Below, in pieces: positions 22,669-34,812 of a stretch of 64,000 bases of DNA. A program made the translations under genes and the position numbers. Positions within the stretch are counted from its first letter, which is position 1; the number at the start of each line of letters is the position of its first letter. Source of the stretch: Carya illinoinensis (Eukaryota; Streptophyta; Magnoliopsida; Fagales; Juglandaceae); assembly GCF_018687715.1 (NCBI RefSeq), contig NC_056756.1, forward strand, positions 33,517,980 to 33,581,979, read 5' to 3'. The notes under the pieces are model-generated. The model was not told where the DNA came from and ran no database searches. It saw only the letters and a program-made list of their open reading frames with translations.

Positions 22669-22855
22669 CCCTCTTTTTTGTATCCAAAAAAATGCCCCCA
22701 ATGAAACTAATTCTATATCATTTATCTATTTCAAGCTTCAAGTGTTTTACCTTGTTGTGAAGATGCTTAGGGAGTCCAACCATGAACATGTTTACAACGC
22801 CGTCAAAAACCCACTTTAGTTCGCTCAAACGAGTGCCCTCTTGGAGGTACTAATA
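22540..22855 (+). pseudogene. PAS2: 5' fragment of a PASTICCINO2-like (3-hydroxyacyl-CoA dehydratase) gene
   Basis: ATG at 22,540 opens MAGFLLCLRCIYLTLYNWIV, very like the N-terminus of plant PAS2, the ER-membrane very-long-chain 3-hydroxyacyl-CoA dehydratase of fatty-acid elongation. After a (CT)n tract, 22,740-22,850 reads QVFYLVVKMLRE, then HEHVYNAVKNPL, a stop, then FAQTSALLEV, matching the next PAS2 segment. The in-frame stop and the absence of any later PAS2 sequence (the family is about 220 aa and this covers about 60) mark it as a dead fragment. The pyrimidine-rich leader before the ATG may be copied 5' UTR. Whether the (CT)n stretch is the original intron is uncertain. Confidence 0.75.
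22624..22665. repeat. (CT)n microsatellite within the PAS2-like fragment
   Basis: About 20 CT units lie between the two PAS2-like coding pieces. Confidence 0.9.
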
Positions 22856-23901
22856 CCACCACCGTTTGTCATTACAGTATCATTGTCTGTAGTTGTTTGC
22901 TACAATAGTAGCTACAATTTCTATTGGAGGGGTGATAAGAAATATGATTATAAAATATATATATATATATATATATGATTATAAAAAACATGATTATTGT
23001 CATTTTTGTTGTATAAATTTATATCTTTATAACAAAATCTTTGCACAAATTTGTGGCCAACATTTGCTAAATAGAGGATCTTAATTTTTTTAAAGCTCAT
23101 CATTACAATTTTAGTGCATGGAAGTAAAATCAAATTTCTATAGCTTCATTGGCATGTAGTGTGATATTGTTTATGTGTAAATGTGAGGAATGCATTTTGT
23201 TTATTAGTATATGCATTTTGTTTCATTTTTTATTCCATCTGATGATATAGCTTCATATAAAATTATAAAAAGCTTCATATCCACTTGTCAAAGAAGAAGA
23301 AGAGTGCTCTGTTGTTTATTAATTACCTTTCCAATGCAAGGGTAGTGTTACTTCTATTCAATGAAAGTTTAGTCGATGTCCCAAAACCTCCTAGTTCATG
23401 GTCCTTCTAATTTATACGACATAACTTTGGAATTTGAAGGCAAGATCCCTCACATTCACACATTTTTATGTTGCGAAAGGCAATTACTTTTGAGATTCTT
23501 GGAAGATAGTTTTCAAGTTTGAGAATATGCATGCTTAGTCCTTAATTTTGGATAGCCTGCCATTTGCAAAACTCTACTTTGGAAATTTTTATTGTTCTAC
23601 ACTCTTTATACTTATATAGACCTTCATTTCCATATTTTGCTTGAGCCACAAGTATGAATATGCTTTTGAGTTATTTTTTAATTTGTCCATTGAGGAGAAT
23701 ATAGATGGAACTTCTAAATCATTTTCTTTACAATATGATGGCGGCAAGAAATTTCTTTTTCCTTTTAGATAAACTTTGTTCCATATGATTCTTTATATCT
23801 TGTAGTAATTAGTTAAGATGGCTGAGTAATAGGAGTAGAATTGATCTAACACTAATATCACATTGAATGTTACTAAGGTGCTTTGGTCAAATACAAGTTA
23901 T

Positions 23902-24033
23902 ATGTTTGGTTGTGTTGGAGTTGGTTGTGGTGTTGGATTTAATGTGGGCATCACTTTGGCGGGTTTTGGCATTGGTCTACCTGCAAATTCCCTCTTCAAA
24001 GCTCCATACAATAGTATAGTATGGAGTAGTTAA
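23902..24033 (+). pseudogene. Exon resembling the C-terminal core of cadmium-induced protein AS8
   Basis: A 43-codon open stretch reads MFGCVGVGCGVGFNVGITLA then GFGIGLPANSLFKAPYN before TAA at 24,031. The glycine-rich GCGVGFNVG and GIGLPAN words recall the plant AS8-like small protein family, whose biochemical role is not known to me. The family is longer, and neither its N-terminus nor its C-terminal tail is visible nearby. It is therefore probably a single captured or surviving exon. An AG acceptor (ATACAAG) lies just upstream. Recognition is from memory of the motif only. Confidence 0.5.
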
Positions 24034-27000
24034 ACCATTTCGCTCACTACAAGTCATATTAGTCTTGAATTGTTTCTGTTTCCCCGAATAAATACATGAA
24101 GTGTGAATGATTTTTATGCATGTACATATTGAATGTGTTTATGTGTCTGCCTGAGTTAAGGACTAGTCTTGAGTGCCAAAGCTTGATGACTGCCCTTTTT
24201 TGGCAGCTCTCATGGCTACAAGAAATGGTGCATTGGTTTTTGCTTGTTTTAGTGGCCTTCTCTCTAATGTGCCTACCTAGCTAGGGCATTGGATTTTATT
24301 ATTGGTCTTGCCATTCTTTGATCAATAAAACTTATTTATTTATTAAAAAAAATTCTCAGGTGAGATGGGCCCAGAGTTTAACCCCAAAATACCTATCAAA
24401 TCTCTAACATCTTTACAGATAGTTCGCATTCATCAGTTGTTTCATCAAGCTAAGTTTGATGACCCTAGTGGTGATGTAAGCCTTTGATCAGTAGTGTTCA
24501 GCTATTCTATTAATTTCATTTCGGTATTGTTTTAGTTTCTGATATGCTATGTTGCTTTACATATCCTTCATATTCATAGCCTTTACATATTATTTTTCTC
24601 ATTTTTCATATTACTTAGAACCTATTTTTAATGTCTTAGTCCTACAAGTGAATACAATCTTCGTCTTGGGATTATAAAGGAGCTGCATCCAGACATGGTG
24701 GCAACTTATTCAAGCAGGTTGTATTTATACTTGAGTTTTCTAAATTTGTTATTTTTTAAATTTCTTCTATTTTTTATGAGAAACCAAATACTTTATTGAA
24801 ATTTAAAAGGGTCTAGTCCATATATATAGGATATGGTAAATTCCTTGTATATAGTATAGTAATGCATTTTATGTATTTGAAGGAGTGTGTGTATGTGTGT
24901 ATAGTAATATATAGGATATATGTGTCATTAGCTAGAAATCATGATGTTAAGTTTGTTTATGGTTTTTCTTGCCATATGATTCTGTTTTGAAATATGGTTT
25001 ATTATTATGCTATCATTTGCAAACTTAATTTAGAATTAATAAATGAGACAGATTCACTCTTACAAAGAATATAATAGTGTGGCTAATGCTTTACCAAACT
25101 TATGAGTTACTGCTATATATACAATATGGTTTTTACTTAGTTATTCACTTACCAAAACACTTATATTGCATTTATGTTTTGGATCATGTAGGACTCCCTC
25201 ATGAAGGAGTTGGTGCTTGTTGTACATGAAGTTGAAATAAGACGTCTACGCATACTACTCCAAGTGTATTGGGCTTTTGCATTTGTTGTAGCATGTTATT
25301 TAGTAATCTATAAGTTCGGATTAGTGTTAGAAGTTAGTTGCTATGTGTATGTAACGGTGTTTATATGTTAGTTTTACCTTTCTACTATGTAGATTGCACC
25401 TGGTAACAGGACTAAAGCCACAAAATTCTACTATGTTAGTTTTACCTTTCTATATGTCTATGTGTATGTAACATTGTCATATGGATGAACCTTGAGGGCA
25501 TTTGAATCCATTTATGAATTGTTTCATGCTTTTGTTGTGTAATCAATCTATATGATATCCAAGTCTGCATAGGATATACCTGAATGAAAAGTGATTTTTT
25601 TTTTTTTTTTAAGTTATGCTGCTCAAGTTTCAGGATGCTCCCCTTCTAGGATATTTTGAATGAAAACTAAACAATCATTTTTTCTCCTAGTATATGTTGC
25701 CTAGGTTTCTTTGACCAAAAAAAAAAAAAATTAATGGTATATAAAAGATGCGTTAGCAGTCACTTTTTCTCGTTCATTGTTACTTTAGTTCTTTGTTTAT
25801 TCTACGTTTCATAGAACCACTTGTTTACGTCTTCTTCCCACAACTCCACGTACCCCTCATCTAGAGAATCATACAGGTCAACTATCTTGAGCATAGGAAT
25901 GATAGAGCTTTTACTTATAAAATTGAGTTCCAAAAGTTGAAAGAGGCCATACATATCTTGTGGGTTGTTTGGTTTCCCTGCCCTACATCAACATGTTCAT
26001 TTCATTACAGCTTTGGATGTAAAGTCAAGAGACTATACATATCCAACAATTACTGCCCTTGAATGTTGCGACCAAAAATTCAAACAAGTAAATTACAAAT
26101 TTGCTTCACAATGGATTCGGGTAGGACCCAGTATATAATATCCAAAATATAATATCAACAATTTGTATCCTGGGAAACATCAAAACAAATTAGTGCTAAT
26201 TACAAGTTTCAAGCTTTTCAACCAAACTATTGTATCCATCAAATCTTGGAAAATCTGAAATTGATGTTTAGTAATTAGGGAATTGTGTGCAAGCTCCTAT
26301 GCCCTTTGGAAGAGTTGGGTAGGACCTGCAAGAACAACAAATCAACCCATAATTCAACAATAAAAAAACCAACTAAAACATTCAGAAACTAAATAATGAA
26401 ATAAGCCCTCATGCATAGCTTAATATCTACAAGGAGTAATGGTGCCACTGCTACCAAATAGTAAATATCCAAAAGAAATTTAATTGAGGTTTAAAAATTA
26501 AGGAAAAACACTGTAATATCCAAAAGAAAAAAAGAAGTTAAAAAGTAAGAAGGGGTGAGGGAGCAAAGTTAATATCAATCCAACTATCAAAGGGACCACA
26601 AGTAAATGCAACACAATTATTATTGTTTGTATGCCTTGCATGTGTCTTGTACTATATGCTTAAGATTTTCTTTACTCGTTTTAACCATTAAATAAAGTTG
26701 TAAAAAATAAGATAAAGCATTAATAACTTACCAACACCAATAAACACTCAAGGTTAAGAACCAAGAACGCTATCTAACATTAGTAATGTTGGTTGCATAT
26801 ATTATGTGCTTGTGCATATTAATTATTGAACTTACAAGTTACCAATATTGAACTTAAAAATCATCGAGGTTGCATCGGTAGTGATCCATCCACCCCAAAT
26901 TCAACAGGTTGTGATCCATCCAACCCAAATTCAATCTGTAAGGATTAATATTCAAATCTTAGTATAATGTCAATATTAATATATACTAAAAAATGTAAAA

Positions 27001-27340
27001 ATATTACACTTTCTTGACTCCCAATCATTACTTCTCGGCGATGGGTTCGAGTAATATCAACAACTAAGCTGTCTTCAACAGGTTGCTAATAACATAACAA
27101 ACGTCAAAATAAATATAATAGCTCCATTATAAATAGCAACAAAATCAATATACCTGCACGTGTCCAACATTGCACATATCTATCTCTGATGGGCCAAATA
27201 AATTCCTGCACGTGTTCGGCAATTGTGTATTTCCTCCATCTCTCTAAAATATACAAATAAAAAAATCCATTTGTGAGTGTTTGCATTAATAACTTATAAA
27301 ACCGCATAAACAATGTATATTTTAAAGTAATTAATGTGCA
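24034..27340. other. Mostly non-coding spacer with exon-like scraps
   Basis: 24,190-24,350 has the look of a retroelement 3' end (AATAAA followed by an A-run). At 24,364-24,476 an open stretch (EMGPEFNPKIPIKSL, VRIHQLFHQAKFDDP) ends at a good donor GTAAGC. At 24,643-24,719 another reads SEYNLRLGIIKELHPDMVATYSS after an AG. I do not recognise either, and their phases do not obviously join. From 24,730 to 27,100 I see only AT-rich sequence with short homopolymers (25,594, 25,717). 27,104-27,313 minus may be the extreme tail of the FRS pseudogene. Confidence 0.35.
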
Positions 27341-27344
27341 CCTG

Positions 27345-28213
27345 TTTACGTTTTCTCTTGACTTGTACTTTCTTCGTCTTCGCTCTAACTTTTTGCATGT
27401 CTTTCTCCATCCTGGATGTTTTCCTTAGAGATGGGGGTCAGTCTTTCCCTCTTACAACTAGTGGACTGAGTACTTTATGTGAACTACCATCTGTAGCTGT
27501 CTCTTGTGTTGTATAAGTAACAACATTGGAACCTCCGAGGGTCATCGATGGGGGTTCTTTATTGTCACTATATAAGTCAATCATTGCATACAAATTATGT
27601 GTTGCATCCTCAATATGTTTTTTCGAACCCGCTGTATGAGTAACATCTTATAACAGATATTTAATAGATTTGAATATATGTTAACATCTTCCCGCTGATC
27701 CCTAACGTCATAGGAGCTATTGATTAACATGTATCTTTTCTTGATATCCTTTCTCTATCGGTCTAAAATATATTGATTTGATAAATATTTTATACCGTTG
27801 CATTTGAATACGGCCAAAATATGCCTACAAAATATACCCCTCATCTGAAATTACCAACATGAACACTTTGCAACGGCATCATCCTCACTAAAGTTCACTG
27901 ACTATGTAACTAGTTTAGTGAAGTCTTCCACACGAACGCCATCCTCTACTAGATAGGTCTTTACTGCACCATCTCTCTTAAGTAACTCTAGATCAAAATC
28001 TATAAGATAGGTAATTTGTTTGTGAACTTCCTTGAATTTTGCATTAGTGTACAATTCTTGAAATCTCTTTTCGATCGGAGATCTAAATATGCAGGGAATA
28101 GTGACGCTAAATGAGTGGAAGTCTGCGTTGGTTTCATTTTCAATTTTCTTTTTCAATGCATTGTGAAACTGATTGACGAACTCTTTCTAATTTGTCTTAG
28201 CATGAACATAACC

Positions 28214-28254
<41 letters not shown>

Positions 28255-29659
28255 GCTCTCGCTCGATTGCGTTGTACTCATCCTCGCCCAAAAAAACTCT
28301 TTCAAGAACACCAGTACCCAATACTCATGCTCAATGTACAAATTTTGTAGCCAGGCGTTCTCCTGCAAGTTGTAAGTGATGATTAACTGATTCCAACACT
28401 TTTCAACACTTTAGGTGTCATATACACATTTCATTAGTACATTTTTCATCCCACTTTTGTAGGAAGCATGGGAGGCAAGCTTTACAGAGACTTTCTTCAA
28501 TATATGCCACAAAAAAAATCGATGTTGACTTTCTTGAAAGACAATAGCAATAGCATCTTTATTGCTCTGTCCTGATCTGTGATAATAGCTTTTGAAACTA
28601 TACCACCCATACACTGTAAACAGGTTTAGAATAACCACACAAACGTCACCGTATCCTCACTGGATATCAATCATGCTCCAAATAAAATTGACTGGCCGTG
28701 GTGATTTACACTAACAAATAGTGCAAAGGGCATCCCATATTTATTCGTTAGATATGTGGTGTCGAATGAAACCACATCACCGAAATATTGATAGGCTGTC
28801 CTATTACGGGGGTCTGCCCAAAAGACATTATTTAACCTCCTGTCATCATATAAATCCATCAATGCAAAGAACTTGAGATTTTTGTACTGCATTCGTAAAA
28901 AATACTCTCAAAGCGCTCCAGCACCACCTACGCTAAGTCGTAAATGTCTTGCTTTGTTGATATAATTGCGACAATCGTTTTCCAAAAAAACTCAAAACCA
29001 CCCGCGCCAATGGCAAGATATCATAAGCTCTTATTCATCCAGATACTAGCCAAATCGTTTGTATCTATGACTCTTTTTATTGATCACTCACTTGTCTATT
29101 ACATCAAAAGAAATGAGATTTTTTTGGACTAAGGCCATAGTTATGGATGTTATGAATTGTTGTAAACTTAAACTTTCCATCAACTTTTAAGACATTAATC
29201 TTTACCTTACATTCTGTTTTTCTTATAGGACATGGTCTGACGACATTCAATGTCCTATTACGGGGCATTCACATCACGAGCACAACAAATGGTGGCATAT
29301 CTAACAGTCTCATCATCTCTCTTCTTAGTCATTCTTGTCATCACCCCAAATCCGCATTGTTTAGCATACTGTTTATAATAACTCATTATTTCTTCGAAAG
29401 AAGTAAACTCCATCCCCAGATTTGGCTCCTTTATCGTATCACCACCAATTTCATCTTCTAACTGAGATGTCGAGGCAATTCCATCCTCAATTTTCACTGA
29501 ATTTGGTCTATCTTCATTATTTTCTTCAACTCTTGCAGAGGTACAAGAAATATCAGTTTCCCTAGAATCGGTTATTTCCTTTATATCAACTCTTTCGCTC
29601 GTGGTGGATCCAGTAGTATTGAGAAGAGATGGGTAACCAGCATTCTGATAAAAGAACAA
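27345..29659 (-). pseudogene. FAR1-related (FRS) pseudogene
   Basis: Minus-strand reading follows the FRS layout in order. An acidic N-terminus is followed by the FAR1 DNA-binding domain (EFTSFEEIMSYYKQYAK, about 29,430; NYGLSPKKSHFF, about 29,125). The MULE-derived transposase domain follows (QYKNLKFFALMDL, about 28,890; YFGDVVSFDTTYLTNKYGMP, about 28,790; FLWHILKKV, about 28,500). The SWIM zinc finger is CSC..., FQMRGIFCRHILAVF (about 27,840). The C-terminus VLSPLVVRGKD is at about 27,450. FRS proteins are nuclear transcription factors domesticated from Mutator transposases. In-frame stops (for example after HGQSILFGA), frame changes and a 35-base homopolymer disable it. The gene appears near full length, so it decayed in place instead of being truncated. 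Confidence 0.88.
28216..28250. repeat. 35-base A/T homopolymer inside the FRS coding region
   Basis: On the minus strand this T-run stands exactly where the family has a short Phe-Phe codon run, between SMI and the TVMFML/YVHAKT segment. Expansion of a few T's into 35 would shift the frame. Confidence 0.9.
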
Positions 29660-32600
29660 AAAAATCTATGACAGTAATCTTTAAAAAAAAAAAACAACTT
29701 ATAAAAAAAATTCAAGAAAACATTTATATCACTACTTGAATGTTGCTTGGATATTGGTAGCCATCTGGATGTTGCAAAAGAACTAGTAACCATGTAAGAA
29801 ATTCTCCATAGTAATCGTGCACGTGCATATAATTTTCAAAGTTTAGAAAAGTTGATGGTATATCTTAACATGTTATCACACAAGTTATTCATGTACAAAA
29901 TCCATGAATATCAACTCAACACAACCCTACAAATTTTTAAAAAATATAACACACCATGGTTGGGAGATTTGAGCTAAATGGTGTTAGCGGAAATGAGTGT
30001 TATTCCCCTTTTCCTATGATGAGAGAAGATGAGTTGCATAATTCCACGAGAGGTTAAAACTGGCCTTACAAGAAACTTATCAAAAAAAAAGGCTTTACAA
30101 TTAGTACATCTTGAATAAATAAAAAAACTTTAAAATAAACAAAATTGAACTATACTTCCATTAAGCAACAAAATCATTTTCTCATCAAATATGATAGATG
30201 GAGGTATATCATGCTAAAATGTCACAAAAACATCAACATCTGATCATACTATCGTGTAAATTTTAGAGGACTTTCCATCACCCCCTTTCTTATCCAAACT
30301 CTAATACACAAAATTAGAGTTAATTGCCTGCTAATCTAAATTTCCTATAATATAAATTCGATAATCAGCAACACTTTAAAGCAAGCAGCAATCACTTTCA
30401 AGAAAAGCCACACTGCTTTATAAAAAAGAAATAAAGAAAGAAAAGCCACACAAATATCCATTAACTGATCTAACTTCCTGCAGTTCAGTGCATAAATAAT
30501 TTGTAATATTCATAAACAATTCAAATAATGCATATCAAATAATTACCAAAACACCTAATCCATTAAAACCAACCCATTCAGTCTATTTCACACAATTTCA
30601 ATTAATTAATTCTCACACAAATCTCCATGAAGTAGTCTCCATCAAAATAATAATACAATCCTCAAGACTAAAACACCTAATCCATCAAACCAACCCATTC
30701 AAGCTATATACTACAGCTGTTTGCCATGCTCATCCTAGCTTTAGTTTGCAATGACAAAATCAAAAAAGAAATTAATAAGAAAATTGATGACATTTGAACT
30801 TAAGGAGATAATAATAAAACCATTATTGGGTGAGCAAGGGGAGATATTCCAGAGAAAATAATGAAACTTATAGTTTCGTAAAGATTTTGGTGCGAATAAT
30901 ACTAACAAACGAGATAGTTTGTTTTCCAGGAGTAGAGGACAGATTAGACAACTCTTAGAGACCCATTTGTTTGTTAAATCTGAACTAGAGGAAGATTAAT
31001 AACAAAGTGTAAAAATAGTTTTATAGATGGAAAAAAAAAATCAAAAGAAATATATATATATATATATATATATATAATAAAAATTATGTAAAAATTACAC
31101 TTATCAACTATTAATGGATAAAAATATCTATATAATTTTAAGATACTTATAACTTTTAAACTTTAAAAGATGTAGTCATAATCATTTAAAAATTAGATAA
31201 TCATCATTTATACTTCAAAACATATTTTTTAAATTTATTTCTAAATAAATGTAACATATTTATTTAAACATGTGGTAATAACTTTTTAATAATAAAATTT
31301 ATTAGTTAATTATAAATTATAAATCTTAAAATTATAAAATATGTAACCCACCACCTCAATTCCAAACATACGTTTAGGTTAAAGCGCATTATTTCAGAAT
31401 TTTTAGCTCATTATAAAATTTAGGAATATCCGTGAAACAGTTTTGAGCCCTTAAAATAAATTTATAATTATAAAAAGCGAATGCATAAGCTAACTCCAAG
31501 GTCAAGAATTGGGAAAGCCGGGCCCAAGCTTAGTCCATGAATAGCGCACGACAGTGTTAACTAAAATCAATACCCAATCAGGAGAATTGAACAACTAATC
31601 TTTTCTTTTAAGGAAACCTCTACCTATTAGATTAACGGGGAATGTTATACAATATATTTTTATCTTATTTTTATTTTATTAAATAATAAAATATAATATA
31701 TGTATTATTATTAAATAATAAAAAAATTATATAAAAAATTATTATTTAATAATAAAAAATATATCATATTTTATTTAGTGAGATAATGTATAAATTTTTT
31801 TTTTTAAATTAATATATATTCTATTATAATAATAATATAATAATATTGTTTATTAGCTCTTGAATTTTTCTTTAAAAAGTAAATTAAAATATGTAAAAGT
31901 GAAATGATTGGCCTTGAGTGTCTTGGGTTTGGCAACGCAAATGCGCATGCCTATGACCCTACATACACGCGATGCTCAAATAAAGATGGACCCCATTTCC
32001 AACAATAACTGTGAAAATAATTTTTCCAATCTTTAAAGCAGATTTGACTTACAGTGCCATTGTTTTAGATCTAAAACGCAGAGACCCGTGAACAATTATT
32101 AATTTCTTACATGATATTCTGATTTTATCACAAATATCATATAATTCAAAATAAATATTTTTTCTAAATAATTTTAATAACATAACATTTCCTAATTACA
32201 CGAAAGAAAAATTTAATTATAAATATAATTATGTATTAATATGTATATCAATTTAATATGATTAATTAAAAAATAAATTTTATTAAAAATAATATTAATT
32301 TAAATTTTAAATATAAATAAATTAATATTTATATATAGATTAATACATAACTTTACATAATAAATTTTTTAAATAAAAATATCTCATCATCGGCACTCGA
32401 AACTATCCTATGTTTGGTGTCTTCTGAAATTATTCGATATGCCATTTTATTCGATATGCACGTTTGATAATCGCCCTAACATTATTCTTGTTCGATTAGT
32501 TGAAAGAACCAACGAATGAAAGAAGAAAACAAAGATATAAAAAAAGGAATATACAATCTATTCAGTAGGATTTTGGTTAGTATAAATATAATAAGTTATA

Positions 32601-33948
32601 ACCACTGCCACCAATACCAAGAAAAAGAAGGAGATAAATCCAATTTGGTGGATATTGGTTTACCAGTACAGATCGATGACTGCGAAATGGACCCACTTTT
32701 TCGACATATTGCTCGAGTTGCCTACTCATGGGCCCCCGTTAAATCATCTCTGCTTTTTTCCCCCCAAAAAATTCATATCTACCGTGACGTCTAAAGCTAC
32801 ACCGATCAGAGAATTGCGTCAACGTGTTTACACCGAGCTATTCCACATGTGTATGTATGTGTATGTGTCATATATTAGGGGATATGTTGTCCACTTTCTA
32901 GTATGCTTTTTGGGAGTCGGTCTTCATGATTCAAAGCTTTGCTTTTTTATTATTATTATTTTGCTTCACTGCTGTCTCTTTTCGCAAGAAAAAAGTTAAA
33001 GAAAAAGTTAGGCGGAATCATGAAGAGCAACAACTGAACTGATGTTGGATAGGACTGGGTTTCCCAATCAAACAGGGGAGAAGAAAACACCACTATAAAA
33101 GTAGGTGTATTTTTTCATCAACCTCCATCTTTCAGTAGACTGTTGTTTTAGTTTGGGTCCCCCCACATGCACCTCTCTGTATTTCTTATATATAGTTATT
33201 AAAATATAAAAATGACTGTACTTAACCCAACTTATTTTAACATGAATACTGTTTGTGATATTGGGAGACTTGCTTAGTTGTATAAGGAGACCAAAATACC
33301 CTTGGATATGGGGTTCAGGGTCTGGATTTGGGGTTGCTGAAATTCTGTGAAATCTTATAAATATTTTTGTTTATAATCTATAAAAATGCATTGAGCAGTG
33401 TGTATTACTCCGATGAATGACAGTTTAATAATAGACTGGAGAATATTCAGTTCTCCCAAAACGACAAACATACCTTTGGCGTGGGGTTTGGTGCATGTAT
33501 CCCATTGCCTGCCTCACATCTACGTAACTCTTTTTTCTTTTTCTTTTTTTTTTCTTTTTTTCTTTTAATGTAACATTAGTTGCCAATTAATCACATGACG
33601 TTGGTATTTTTTAATAAATATAATTTTTAGTAACTTATTTCTTTTTAATGTCTTATTACGGTGGTTTTTTAAAATTTAAAAAGAATTTATGGTTGATAAC
33701 GATGATCAAAGAGTAACCATGCTCTTACTTTGATTAAACTCAACTTCACTTGATTAAAACCTATTAATCTTTGGATGGATGTGTGTATATATATATATAT
33801 ATTATTTAATAATATAAGCATAGCGATTTTTATAATTAAATAAAATAATATGAAATCTAATTACTTATGTTTATAATATTAAATATACCCCAGAGTGTAT
33901 ATTATTTATTTAGATACTCAAATCATTAAATTATAGTCTTTTAATCTC
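29660..33948. other. AT-rich spacer without recognisable genes
   Basis: Contains (TA)n at about 31,050-31,076, the dispersed repeat at 31,095-31,390, and long AT-only stretches at 31,650-31,860 and 32,100-32,380. 32,500-33,180 is less AT-rich, with a CTATAAAAG at about 33,092 but no convincing ORF after it. Open frames at 32,516-32,999 show no recognisable domain or codon character. Confidence 0.5.
31095..31390 (+). repeat. Dispersed AT-rich repeat, copy 2
   Basis: Counterpart of 21,000-21,290 with the end CCAAACATACGTTTAGG. It is preceded by a (TA)n run at about 31,050-31,076. Confidence 0.5.
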
Positions 33949-34112
33949 GAGGGGTAGCTCAATTGATCAGGTATTGGGTTTGCTCCTCAATGGTCACTAG
34001 TTCGAGTCCCCTCAAAACCACTGGAGGATTTACCTGATCGTTAACTTCAGAACCCCTTAGGATTAGTCAAGATGCGCATAAGCTGGCCCGGACACTCAAG
34101 GTTATCAAAAAC
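33949..34112 (+). mobile_element. tRNA-derived SINE
   Basis: The head is tRNA-like: an A-box TAGCTCAATTG at about 33,954-33,964 and a B-box AGTTCGAGTCCC at about 34,000, flanked by GAGGGG/CCCCTC pairing ends. A body without tRNA character continues about 100 bases more (GGAGGATTTACCTGATCG, CTGGCCCGGACACTC). That is the internal Pol III promoter layout of plant SINEs. The cloverleaf is not intact enough for a functional tRNA. Target duplications were not identified. Confidence 0.75.
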
Positions 34113-34480
34113 AAAATTTTGTAAAATAGATAGTTAGTATGACTTAATAATTTTACATATTAGTAAGTAGAAATCATATATAAAATATTGATATATACTG
34201 ATCAATGTAGTAGTATATAAACAAAAAGAAGATAAAAATCGGAAAGTCAGCTCAAGATTTTCGAGCGAGCCTAAAGTCGAAGAGAAAGACCGACTCAGCT
34301 GGGCTACAGCCCTTTAATAATTATAAAAGTAACAGTAGAAGGTGCAGCAAGGCATGCGGCATATGTTGCGGTGGGCGTACCTGTTTGAGATTCTCTCTCT
34401 CACGCTGTCCAACAAAGAATAACGATGGGTACAATACAAATACCCTCGCACAGTGGCACGCACTTCCACCACTCCCTTTC

Positions 34481-34483
<3 letters not shown>

Positions 34484-34526
<43 letters not shown>
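34484..34526. repeat. Poly(T) run of about 43 bases
   Basis: An uninterrupted T-run. Overlapping open frames are produced by the homopolymer only. Confidence 0.9.
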
Positions 34527-34529
<3 letters not shown>

Positions 34530-34602
34530 AAACAAACTCCTTTTAAAGTATTGAAATTCTTTGAAAAAATAGAAAAATGGAAGAAGAGTGTTCATAAAGG
34601 GC

Positions 34603-34812
34603 TTTGCTATATATAGTCAGAAAATGCAGTTAGCGTGCAGTCAGTTGTACGGAATGAATAAAAAAAATTATAAAAAAATTATTTTATATTCAGGAGACCT
34701 ACATGAATAAAAAAAAGTTATAAAAATAATTTTTTTTTTCATGTAGATCTCATATTAATTCATTTTTTTTTCACGACTGCATGCCGACTATATTTCCCGA
34801 CTGCAAAAAGTA
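34603..34812. repeat. Foldback MITE, copy 1
   Basis: Imperfect inverted repeat. The left end has AGTTAGCGTGCAGTC then AATGAAT and GAGACCTACATGAAT. The right end has CATGTAGATCTCATATTAAT then CGACTGCATGCCGACTATA. The AT-rich middle has no ORF. Related foldback repeats recur at 35,030, 44,610, 53,180 and 55,575. Confidence 0.6.

Noticed and set aside
32516..32999. Two overlapping + ORFs of 92 and 114 codons
   Set aside because: Neither has a domain or plant-like codon pattern. They lie in low-complexity spacer.
33949..34022. A tRNA gene
   Set aside because: A- and B-boxes are present, but the cloverleaf is degenerate and the sequence continues into a SINE body.
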